64,000 bases of DNA from Uloborus plumipes (lineage: Eukaryota; Arthropoda; Arachnida; Araneae; Uloboridae). This document shows positions 33,891 through 45,408 of this stretch, piece after piece. Made by a program: the position numbers and the translations under genes. The DNA lies in NCBI GenBank assembly GCA_038373865.1, contig JAXGGA010005176.1, positions 16,556 to 80,555 on the forward strand, given 5' to 3'. Below the pieces are notes generated by a model. It was not told the DNA's origin, made no database searches, and was given only the letters and a program-made list of their open reading frames with translations. Position 1 is the first letter of the stretch. Every line of letters starts with the position of its first letter.

Positions 33891-36249
33891 ATTCGTAATT
33901 TCACAGTTTTTATGTTTAGGCATGTTTTGTTATAATACGACTTAAATAAGATGTATCAAATAAAAACGTTTTTTTTTTTGGCTCTGGTTCTTCTACAAAT
34001 GGACCTGGGCATATTTAAAAAAAAGGATTCAAACGATGTCCTTCGTCAAGTGGCTTACGTAAAGTGCATTTTTAGGTAAAATACACACAGAAAAAAAAAA
34101 CAATTTAAAAAGAAAAGGCAAGCTATAAAAAGGAATGAAGTTTTTTAGAGGTACACTGGGCTGAATATTATTGCATAGAAAGCCCCTAAGGTACACTATT
34201 GGGAATTGAAGGATTTCAGAGGTGTGCTGCCCTGAAAAACCCGAGGTACACCATCAACGACTTGTACACCAACCCTCGTATCCGGTGAGTTCTAGACGGC
34301 TAGCAAGTAGTTATTTCCAGTTATCATTTGTTAAAACAGTCGTTTAAAACAAAAATGTACTAAAGTAAATAAAATAAAGCTATACATAAAACACAGAATC
34401 TAAACTTTTAATTGAAATATTCATTTAGTGTAAAATATAAATAAAATTAAAGCATGAAGAACATGAAGAAAAATGGTTGGTTTGAAAATTTACCTTGCTT
34501 GCTTTTGTATTCTAGTATAATCGAACTTTTATTAGATCTTTTTTGTACTAGTTACTCTTTTACAGTTACTAATTTCTTGAAAATTCAATCAACGTTATAC
34601 AGATGCATTCGATCTTTATCATTTCTGGTAATTTTTTTCGATCTTTATCATTTCTGGTATTTTTGTTACTTATTTGCCAAAGACATTTGATTTCAAACTC
34701 AAGATAGCATAAAAGTTTTAGAAATTGAACTGAAATATATAAGTGCCAATCTTTTTTTTTTATTAATATTACTCTTATTAGCACCTCGCGAGCACTATTT
34801 CAAATCATGATTAGTCTGTGATTATTTTCATATATTATTCATCGTTGTACGTGTAATGCTTTTAGATTCGTCGGATTTAAAAAAAAATGAATCAGTTGAC
34901 GTTTCCATGTATTTTTGAAAAATTATATTTTATAGAACAATTACATTTACTAAGCCACTTAGCTGAAGAATTAAAATTAATACGTTCTTCTTTTGGCCAA
35001 GAAAAGGTTCTTTAAGATATAAAAAAATCTTCCTTTCATTCAAAATATATTTACTGAAAGTTTATTTAATTAGATTTTATATTGCAAAAATCATAAATTT
35101 CATTTGCAACATCTAAAGTTATTTTGAGCAATTCATGAAATTCTCGTAAAACTGATCCTTCTTTTAAAGAAAATAGAGAAACGAAAAATAAGGGTAGATC
35201 ATAAATTGAAATTATTTTTATAATTAAAAAAATATCCAGTACAGCATTACAAAGCGGTAAGCAAATATCTGGATATTTGATTGTTCTTGAATTAGAATTA
35301 TTATTGTTCCCCTTAACTGGATTACCGTTATCATGTCATTTAATACATATTTAAAATAAAGATGAGCTAGTGAATTGGGCCAAATACTTCTTAGAAAAAA
35401 TATTTGCTTTGAAAATATTTTTTAGACAAAAAATTAATGAGCACACACACATTTTCTTCCTTAATATCCGAAAAAACGGCAAAAACATTAAAACCTAATT
35501 TAATTAGTGAAAAGTTTTTTCATTACCCTGGGGCCATAATCATTAAAACATGTAGGCTTGACTGTTATATTTACTTTAAAAATGCATGATAATCACATCA
35601 TTATTCTTAGATTGAAAAAAAAATGCAAGGCTTGTAAAAGGGTATTTTGTTTACGGTAAATATTTTTGCATAGCTTGGAGAAGCGTTAGTTTAATTAATT
35701 AAACTTTAAACATGAACGATAACGTAACGTAAGTGTATGTGTTTTTAAAGGTTAACGTGTTTCTGTACACCCTTGAACATGATCGTTAAATGTTATTAAC
35801 TGATTTTTAAATATGAATAATTTCAGAACAAGATAAACTACTCTTAAAGGTACAGTTTTTTTCATTAAATGCGGTAGACCGGATGTAGTCAGCTATATGT
35901 GCACGTTGGTTCAGTAGTAATACAATAAAATCTCAATTATCCGTGGTTCTTATTTTCCGCTAATATTTCACACTTATGTTTTTCTTTTTTAATGGTGATA
36001 ATTTAGTGAATGCAGAAAACTGGAGTGAATTATTTGCACTTTTAGCTTTTAAAGATATATTTTAAATTCATTGTTACCATTTTTGTTTAAATGCATGTGT
36101 TATTGTATTGACTTTTTAAGCTATTGCATCAGCTAGACTTGTTTTTAAGCTATTTTTTGGATTATATGCAGTATTTGCTTTCGTGCGAGAACCATGCCAT
36201 CCTATTCAACGGATAATCCGTAGTTCTCTGTATTTTTAATAGTATCCGT
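33891..36249. other. AT-rich non-coding DNA
   Basis: Short ORFs without domains. A 29-30 bp tandem duplication of TTCGATCTTTATCATTTCTGG occurs at 34608-34660. GGTAGACCGG near 35873 has an inverse CCGGTCTACC at about 37345. This could be a decayed terminal pair but there is no other support. Confidence 0.35.
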
Positions 36250-36510
36250 CATATCCTCGGTACCATGCTAAACTAACGAATGTGAAAAAAAGCGTTTTAC
36301 AAGTTCGTTTTTCAAGTTCAAATTTTACAAATAATTATAATTAAAATGATACCTTCGAACGTTAGTTTTACACTTAAAAGTATCTATAAAAGTTTAAAAA
36401 TTGAAAATAACCAAACACGTCCGGAGGGAATGAGTTATATGTAGTGTTTTGGCTCTCCTGAAAAGTGCCAATTTTCACATTCGTTAATTTAGCATAGTGC
36501 CGACGATATG
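36250..36510. mobile_element. MITE, about 260 bp, with imperfect inverted ends
   Basis: Left arm CATATCCTCGGTACCATGC, then TAAACTAACGAATGTGAAAA (36250-36288). The right arm is its inverse (36472-36510) with a few changes. The interior is AT-rich and non-coding. No target-site duplication is obvious. Confidence 0.65.
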
Positions 36511-39500
36511 CTCTCTGTTTTGCTAAGTGTTTTACATTCCTATCACCTTCTTCAGCACAAGTATTTTTGAAGAAGCAATCGCAATCGGAGAACTGCCTAT
36601 GATTTTGATTTAATATAACGGTAAGTACATTTCATTCCTTACAAAATTTTTGATATATTCAAGTATTGTAGTTCCACTTTGGTAATCAATATTCATAAGT
36701 ATCCATGTCCCTAGTTGTTGTTGGAGCTAGATACTTATTGAAATGCTTTAAGAATTGTCTCTTACGCTCGTGAAGAGAAATGTTGATACTGGGCTATGTT
36801 GCGTAGGACAGGGTGCCCTGTTCATGCAATACTGTAAAAAAATATTTTTCATTTTAGTTTATTGTAATTATTAGAATGATGCCGAGAAAAGCTGTTAACT
36901 CAATTTCTGACTAGTACTCTGATTATTACTTAATTATTTCAGTTTTAATATATTTCATTTGCTTATTTACATTTTTTCAGTATGAAATCGTAAAAAATCA
37001 TGTTTGAAGGATATTTTTCGTTATAATGTAATATATTTTTAACGTGTACGCAAAAAATATATCAGTTTTGATCAAGGCTTAGCCACCTTTTTTTTTCAAC
37101 TTCTACATTAACAAAACATAAATGTATGTTTGACGTGGATCAAGTTACTCCGCAATATAGATAAGTCGTCTCGAGTGACTAGGTGTCTTTATTCCTTGAT
37201 TAATATATGTAATGTTTCCTTTCTTAAAAAAAAATCTCATCCTAAAGTTACGCTGATAACTTATGCTTAACTTTATTTTTCTAAATAATTAACTTTATAA
37301 TTATTTTTTAACAATTAAAGTAAACGATGGCTAATAATAGTCCCGGTCTACCCTACACAGCAAACATTAATGTGATGTATTTTAAAAGTGGTGCTTGGTA
37401 AAGATTCCAGGTCAGCAAAATATTGATCTAAAATAAGACTTCTCTTTGCGTTAGGTGAAATTTGTGTTTATGATTTTCTGAAGTTTTTACTTTATAAGGG
37501 ATTTTTAATGATTTAGGTGGAATAAAATTAGCACATACATAACGATATAATTCAAGTGTAGTATTCGCTCTATTACGTGAGAAATATTCAGATATTTACC
37601 TGTAATAAGTGAAGACATTGATTAAAAATAAGTTATTGCCTTTTGTACAATTAACCGGGAAACCATATGTTAACCAATATAAAAATAATAAGTAGTGTGG
37701 GAAGTAGCAATAGAAACTGCACGGTAAAACATGTTTCTGGATGCATGCGTTACTTCCTCCCGCGGTTCCACAATCGAAAATGAAGTCTTTAGGTCTGCCA
37801 GAATTTTCAGAAAAGTCGCCAAATGTAGCGAGTTTTAGTAATTAATGGAAAGCATCTTTCACGACCTATGCAAATGGATGCCCTGCTACATGCAGATGAA
37901 TGAATCGGGTTCTTCAACTAGTCGCCAAGTCATTAAATTTGGAGCTTTATTAAAATGGCTGCAGGCTTGAACTATATTTCTTTCCTCCCCCCTTAATACA
38001 TGATTCATGTGATTCACCTTTGAACTAGGATCCATGAGATGAAAAGAAACTTAGAGATTCAACAAGATAAAGCAAACTTAAGAATGAGTACACATGAAAA
38101 AGAAGAAAAGAGTGACCTCCCGTTAGAAGAAAAATGTTTAGAGAACTGACGACAGTTGACAGGAGTATAACAAGAAAAAATAGTCTTAAAACATTTAATT
38201 AGAGGGAACACTTTAGTTTAATCGCAAACAATAACCAACACTCGGAATAGACAAAGCTTATAATGACACATTGCACTCAGAGTTTATAACAAGGAAGCAT
38301 CACAGTTGTAATCCCTGCGAAGAAAAACTCTAAGTTCCAAAGTCAAAAAGCTTTAAGATGGAATTCAACTTACAAAAAGGTTTGGCACTGACAAGCCTTT
38401 AAGGAAAAAAAATTTGAAAAGTTATGTTGAAAGAAAACAGCTTAATACTAAAAAAGGAAAACCGCATCAAGCGATAACGACGATGACAAGTGTTTTGCAC
38501 GGGGACAGCTTATGAAAGCCATTTAAATCTCTACAAATTTACCAAGTTGTTACAATAGACAAGAGGTAGCATGAAAAGCACCAACTGGACTTTAAAAGTA
38601 AACAACTGTTACAGCTGACAGGGTTCGGAGAAAACCTGTAGGAAATTTTAGTTTAGCTGTAAGTATTAACGTCAACGTCAGCGGGATAGAATTCAGAAAT
38701 TATGCCAAGGAAAACAGATTTCACTGACAAACCTTCTGTAGGAAAGCAAGTGAAACCAAAGTATCTTCTAATCTGAGAGAGAATTTCATTATTCTTACTA
38801 TATATCATGTTTTTGGATGCGTTGCTAGACTTCTGACATGACATGCTCTTTAGGTATGATAAAGTATAAGTTTTATGGGACCCATAGAAAAGCGAACAGG
38901 TACAAAGTTTGATAAACAGAAAATACAAAATTAATCTAAATAGAAAATACAAAAAAAAAAGAATTATAACTAAGTATTTACGGGAAACTTAACAAGAAGA
39001 GCGATATGTGAAATTATTCTGAACTTGAAGTGCAGAAAAAAATTAGGGAGGTTTCTGCATCTGCACAGAATTGTTTTCATACTGTATTTGCTCAAATATT
39101 TTCTTCGCAACGATTCTTTGTTTTATATAATTTGTTCAATTGGTAAAAAATAAAAATGATAAAATTTTAAAAATATTTTTAAAAAAAGGCAAAGAACCAG
39201 TCTTTTTTTTTTTTTTTAGTTTTTAAACAGCAGATCGAAAATATATTTTGGAAATCATATTTCTTGATTGAAATTCCATTGAACAATTATCAGTTAAAGA
39301 AAACAAGAAAAACTTGTTTTGCTAGGCTTGTCTAAATCATTTTTTAAAACAACAACATAATCTAGTTATTATACTGTGCCAGTATAAAATATATAATCTA
39401 TAATTTGATTTCAGCACTGGAAAGACGGAAGTTTCATCTCATATTTTGTTATTCAGTAAAACCAATAATAACCAACTATGTAACAAAGCTTTCTGACAAT

Positions 39501-39947
39501 TTTATATGATATTATTTTTATATGAACCTATTTAAAACTGATTTTATTAATTATACATTAGCCTCATAGCAGCGTAAATATTGAACCTCATATACTAACC
39601 ACTCACTATATCGCGCTTTTTGGGGGACAACAAAAAAGAGCTATATATTCGAAAAAGCGATAGAACCGGAATCAAAAAAATTAATTAGTCAATCAACTTA
39701 AAAGTTACTGGTATGTGCTTCTGCAAAAATAATAGTTCCCATTATTAGAACCACTCTCTTCATAAAAAATATCAAAAGTAGCTTGCCAAGTTTTCTTTTT
39801 AAATAAAATTAAAAAAAAAGTAAAACAAATCTTTCTATCTAGTACAACATGGAAAGTGTTACAGCTTTAATTGCAACAAATTAAGACGTGTATAAAACAT
39901 ACGTGTTTTGTTCATTGATTTCAAAACGAAGGTGAAATTGCTAACTT
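36511..39947. other. AT-rich DNA with a less AT-rich island at 37.74-37.98 kb
   Basis: No gene recognised. The stretch 37740-37980 is less AT-rich, holds an ATGCAAAT octamer (about 37867-37874) and several homeodomain-type TAATTA cores, and has no ORF, so a conserved enhancer is possible. A 99-aa minus-strand ORF at 38653-38952 has no recognised domain. Confidence 0.35.
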
Positions 39948-40174
39948 TTAGTTTATTACTGTGCGTTTTACAGTTTTAAACTGGAGCCTCTGCTGCCAGT
40001 ATTATAATGTTGTTTTTACAGTTTAATGCAGCTAACTTTATGGTAATAAACTAAAATAGCTAATTTTACGGTAATAAATTGTGAAATCGCGAATTTTACA
40101 GTTTATTACTGTGCATTTTTATTTTAATCTGTTTCCAGTATTATTCTATAAAAACAAGCTTTTTTTTTGCAGTG
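39948..40174 (+). repeat. Microsatellite-associated MITE family, copy B (5' truncated)
   Basis: Carries TTTTACAGTTTATTACTGTG, the phrase AAACTGGAGCCTCTGCTGCC and the right end TTTTTTTTTGCAGTG, as in copies A, C and D. The left terminus is missing. Non-coding. Confidence 0.65.
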
Positions 40175-43080
40175 TATGTATTTTTAATATAATTTTGCTG
40201 AAGACATATTAAAAAAGCGATACTTCCGAATGTGGGATATAACGATACGCGATGTAACGAGGGGTTACTGTACCTAGAGCGATGGGAGACGGGCGAGGGG
40301 GGGGGGCGCAAGTGACCCATAAGGTATTTTCTCTAAAAGCGGAGGAATTTGCCTCTTTTATGATATGGAAAGCAACTAGCGTCGTTATCACTTTGATTTT
40401 TTGCTGTTCGCTGGAGCTTTAAATGTAAAATAATGCCGACTTGTCATCAACCAGAAGTAAGAATTGCTCGTCGCAAGATAAACTATAACTATACACTTTG
40501 ACATGTAGAGACAACATCACTGAAGATATTATTCATTCTGTTTTTATTTAGTCATTAGAGAAAGTGTGTGGCATGTAGAATGAATTCACTCAAAAATAGG
40601 AAATTGGCTTCACTTTTCCTTAATATTTCTTTGTACACGGCAATTTTCAAATTTAATATATAGTGTTAATGTACTTTGAGTTTATTTTATATAGTTGATT
40701 ATACTGTATAGAAATGACTCACTTCTTAACAAGTTTAATTTAAAAAAATCTGCATATTGTTCCTTCATTTAGTTTGAAAATCTTTCACTTTTTAAAAACT
40801 TTAATTTGAAATAATATTATCTACCAGTGCATTTATTATTATCGTAAAACAGTCTTAACGAAGACTGCTGATTTCTTCTCCAGAAGAATAACGAAACAAA
40901 CAAACAAAAACATAACCATTAAAAAATACTGTCGAAACTTGCACTTTATTTGCACATTTTTGCAACAGTTTACGTTTAACAGCTGTGCTATCAGTCGAAC
41001 TTTTTCCAGTGAGGAATACAACTGGCTGTGCAATCTCATAGGGGTAGATAGGACCGAATGAGGACGAATTTTCACTTATTAAACATAGAAAGTATAATTC
41101 ATGGGAATGCTTTGTATTGCTAATTCCTCTTCAAACTCATTTTTTTTTTTTAAATCTCCGCTTTTGTACTAATTTCTTATAGGATCACCGAAAGAAACTT
41201 ATCTTTAAAAAACTGATCTCAATTTACATTCGTTTTTCCCCGCCTTTTCTCCGGTTTGGAGTTGACTAAGAGCGTGTCAATTCAATTACAACCTTTAATA
41301 AAGGGAAAAATGCTCACTCACTAAAGGAGCAAATGGTTAAAATGGCTGTAAAAATCTACCATACATTTGAATATCAAGTGATTGACATCCCAAAATCGAA
41401 TACGCAAGAATTAGGACAATTATTATTTAAGAAAAGCTGCCTGAAACTTCAAAATAAGCGGAGCGACTTTGAGTTAACGGGGGAAAAATCCATCGTACAA
41501 CATAAAAACAGGTCATGACCATCCAAAAAGGTCGACATTAGTGGAAATTCGAGTTAAGCTAAGACCGTTGTATCAAAAGTCGACTGTATGTTCGAAAATA
41601 AATCATTGTCTCTGCTTTCGTTATAAGGAGGTTCTTTTTCCGTTAGAACTTACTTCAACTTTCACTTTCTTTTTTCAAGTAGCATATACAACAGTATGTG
41701 AGAAAAAAGCGATATATCAATAAAAACGGAGGAAGTGAAGTGATAAAATGCTGAGAAACCAACTCCCTTATTTAAATTCCAGACACACTTAGGCACTTCT
41801 CTTTCTAAAAAGGGGATCCTGAAAGAGTGTGAAAAGAAATCCAGTCACATTAGAATCAAAAACTTTTGTGCATTTTTTTCCGTGTCACGTATTTGCGTCA
41901 TTTTTAGAATGCTTTGGTGGGAAGGCAAATCCTAATTGAGGAAATGAATGGATTTTAGGTAAAGAATAGATATGTCGAAAAAGTCAAGCAATATTTTAAA
42001 TTTCTGATTTACAATTTTGCGGTATTTTTTTTTTTTTTTTGTTGAAAATATTTTTGGAAGAATAGGGGGAAAAGTCATGTATTTTAGTTTTACTTTTTTT
42101 GGTCAGATCTATTCGGCACTATGTACAAAAGCAAACTTAATGGCCCTTTTGATGACAAACAGAATCAACTATGTACTCAAACGGGATAAAAAATTGTATT
42201 TGATCGGCTTGTTATTTTCTTTTTATACTATTAAAACGCATTGTTTAATAATATATAAACCAAAACTCAGTTTTTTTTCTTTTTTTAAACAATATTGAAA
42301 ATTACATATAAAAGAAAAGACTTTTATTGATTTATTCAAACGTACGTGCGATGATCAAAAACACCATAAATATTTTATACACATCATTATAACTTAATAT
42401 TTTCCAACGTTTCAAATACATATTAGTAACTTTCAAATAAATTCTAGCATATACAAATTATAATTCAACTTCGCAGAGATGGCCTATAACTCCTCCTTTT
42501 CTTAGGATTGTCCATTTTTAAGAAGGGGTGATACGCAGATGAAAATTGAGGAATGGGATTCACAATTGATGGGGGAATTTGAATGGGTAGAAATTCTACT
42601 TATTTTAATGAATAGACTCGTTTTCTCATTTGATTGACACCGGCCATCTCGTCGCGGTTGAATTATAATTATTGCGTTGTTTACTACGCCAATTTTTTTT
42701 TAACAAATTACAAAAAAAAAAAAAAACTGTTCGTTATTTTATCCGTACGGCAAACAGCCAATGCTTTCGTGCTTTTGCGGATTTTGCGGTAAGCTGTACG
42801 GGGGAACCGATTTCAAATTTGTACAATTTCCCTATCACTGTTTTGCCTGAATGTTCTCTTTTGAGTAGCAAATCATACGTACACATGGTGGTAGGTGTCC
42901 AGTAAAAGAAAGTTTGCATTCTATTGTGTCTTTCATTTTAATTGTCTGGTAAATATTAACTGAACAAAACATGCAACTAAAAAATTGTGACATTTTTTGG
43001 ATGTAATAGAGGTGTTTTCTTCAGTCAAAAGTACTACTTTTTGTTACTGAAATGGATAGAATGATATAAAAAAAATAACA
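40175..43080. other. AT-rich DNA with relics of pogo/Tigger-like termini
   Basis: 40215-40275 (GATATAACGATACGCGATG, then TAACGAGGGGTTACTGTA) and 41545-41590 (TTCGAGTTAAGC, ending AGTCGACTGTA) look like isolated ends of pogo/Tigger-type elements, but no matching partners were found. A G run occurs at 40297-40306. Short ORFs (for example 93 aa at 42017-42298, 77 aa at 42672-42905) have no domain. Confidence 0.35.
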
Positions 43081-43169
43081 TGGGCCGGGAAAATACTTTA
43101 ATTTTCCCAACAGTTTATTTTTTATTATTTTTTTAAATACCCTACCTTGAAAACGGGGCGTGGTTTTTG

Positions 43170-43322
43170 TGACGTCAGTGGTGCACCTAACAGCTCTCTT
43201 TCCAATAATAACACCATTTTGCTTGACTTGGGTTGTCCAACCGCAGGAATCGGTGACGTCACGACCTTCGTCATCTTACTACAACCAATTAGATTTCGCG
43301 CTTACGTGCACCACTGACGTCA
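43170..43322. repeat. Inverted 17-bp repeat with three TGACGTCA palindromes
   Basis: TGACGTCAGTGGTGCAC at 43170-43186 is exactly inverted at 43306-43322. A third TGACGTCA lies between them at 43254-43261. TGACGTCA is the consensus site for CREB/ATF proteins. CCAAT also occurs at 43202 and 43284. The region is less AT-rich than its surroundings. It is either a regulatory cluster or the two arms of a small MITE; I cannot decide from sequence alone. Confidence 0.5.
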
Positions 43323-43544
43323 TGCGCAGATGATTCTTTTTCGGAATAGCATCTAAGCATCGGTTAAAATAATTCAAAAATATATATATATAACTGTGTT
43401 AAAAAATAAAAAATGGTCAATTCCTATGTTTTGAAGCATGTTCTTTCAGAAAAAAATACTTTTGAAATTTCGAAAACTCCCAAAATACAAAAATTAAAAT
43501 AGATTGATTAAAAATACACACGGGCAAATCAGTGGTTTCAACCA

Positions 43545-43995
43545 CACTGCAAAAAATAAAGTGTTGTTTTTACAATGTAATACTGGCAGCAGAGGTTCCA
43601 GTTTAAAACTGTAAAATGCACAGTAATACACTGTGAAGTCAGCAATTTTACAGTTTATAACTGGCAATTTTACAGTAAATTATCACAATTTTACAGGTTA
43701 CCACCAAATTAGCTGTATTATACTGTAAAAACAACTGTATAATACTGGCGGTAAAAGTTTCAGTTTTAAACTTGTAAAATGCATAGTAAATAACTATAAA
43801 ATTAACAGTTTTACAGTTTATTACTGTGAAACAATAGTTTTACAGTTTATTACCGTAAAGCAGCAATTTTACAGTTTATTACTGTAAAAGGAGCAATTTT
43901 ACAGTCTATTACAGTAAAATGCGCAATTTTACAGTTTGTTACGATAAATTTAGCCGTATTATACTGTAAAAACATTTATTTTTTACAGTGCAGTG
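43545..43995 (+). mobile_element. Microsatellite-associated MITE family, copy C (complete)
   Basis: Starts CACTGCAAAAAATAAA and ends with TTTATTTTTTACAGTGCAGTG, giving short inverted termini. The inside is an array of about 30-bp units close to GCAATTTTACAGTTTATTAC plus GTAAAA, at least six of them, in two nested blocks separated by ATTATACTGTAAAAACAACTG. No coding sequence. Copies A, B and D share the phrase around CTGCTGCCAGTATTATA. Confidence 0.75.
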
Positions 43996-44752
43996 TTTCA
44001 AAATAGTTTATATATTCAACAGATTCAAAAGAATCTTAGATCTGAAAAGGAAAAATGTGTTCCGATTTTTCTTCTAACATTTTACCCTAAGTTCGTTTGA
44101 TATCTGCGCAAAAACTTCTCCGTACTTCTTGTAGAAACCTCCCGGGCAGCTAACTTTTCCTCTCATACGGGACTTTTCTAAATGAAATTTTACAGCGTGT
44201 TATTTCTTTTTTCTGCTTTGTGCGGTACATTAACATGGTTATGTCAGATTTGTTATTTTAGTGGTGTTTAAATGATGCGGAAGAATTTGCTTTCGCACTA
44301 CTTGAATAATGTTACTTGACATTGGTTGAGAGTTTTAATCCATTTAATTTGGGCATTTTAAATTGAATTCTGCTCGAGCTGTATAAATATGTGAATAAAA
44401 CAGGCAGAAATTCTGTTCTAGAAAGATATTTATGTATATGAATTAGCTAGTACGCTTGATGTATTTCTTTTATGCTTTGAATAAAATGTTGAAAGCTTTT
44501 ACAAGATCTCAATCAGCGTAAGTTTTATTTGACATTTATTTTATACCCCGGCATTTCTTTTTACTCAAATTTTAAGTACTACTTTACTCATTAAAAAAAG
44601 TCGATGGTAAAGCACTAATAATAATATTCTTTAGAGCACGAAAGGCAGTGGTAGTAAGAATAATAAGAAAATAAAAAGAAAAGGAAATAAAACTAGTAGT
44701 GTAAAGAATAGTGTGTTAAACGTACCTACTTAAAAGTGTGCATTAAAGTTTA
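43996..44752. other. AT-rich spacer
   Basis: No gene or repeat recognised. Confidence 0.4.
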
Positions 44753-45406
44753 TACAGGGTGTCCACTCCTATCGTGGACCAATAGCTAATTTCTTAACCG
44801 TTAGAGATACGCATATAGTTTATTTAGGAAAAAATCTCCAAATTACGAAAGGAATTTTGGGTCTATTCAATGTTTTTCAAAAAATCAAATTTTGAAAGAG
44901 TTACGAAATTTAACTTTTTATACAGCCCCCAGTCCTATCAATCATATTTAGTAAAACATTCTTGACACTGTAACGTTTAAAACTAAAAAAAAATCACTCT
45001 TCTACCACAAAAACTGACCGAGTTATGACGTTTTGAAAAATCAAGATTTTGAAGGATTTCGCATGCGGTCCCTTAAGTGATCTCTCGATGACGTCATGAA
45101 ATAATGCAAAATCTTAATTTTTCAAAACGTCATAACTCGGTCAATTTTTGTGGTAGAAGAGTGATTTTTTTTAGTTTTGAACGTTACAGTGTCAAGAATG
45201 TTTTACTAAATATGATTGATAGGACTGGGGGGCTGTATAAAAATTTAAATTTCGTAACTCTTTCAAAATTTGATTTTTTGAAAAACATTGAATGGACCCA
45301 AAATTCCTTTCGTAATTTAGAGATTTTTTTCCTAAATGAACTATATGCTTATCTCTAACGGTTTAAAAATTAGCTATTGGTCCACGATAGGAGTGGACAC
45401 CCTGTA
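44753..45406. mobile_element. Near-complete palindromic MITE, 650 bp, TA flanks
   Basis: Element 44755-45404 has arms of about 296 bp (44755-45050 and 45108-45404) that are inverse complements with few mismatches, and a 57-bp centre. Ends are CAGGGTGTCCACTCCTATCG and the inverse. TATA lies on both sides, so a TA duplication is consistent. The centre contains TGACGTCA (45089-45096). The 84-aa ORF on the right arm has no domain and is a by-product of the repeat. No transposase, so it is non-autonomous. Confidence 0.88.
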
Positions 45407-45408
45407 TA

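Noticed and set aside
35873..37354. GGTAGACCGG and its inverse as ends of a 1.5 kb element
   Set aside because: Only ten bases match, and neither a target-site duplication nor internal structure supports it.
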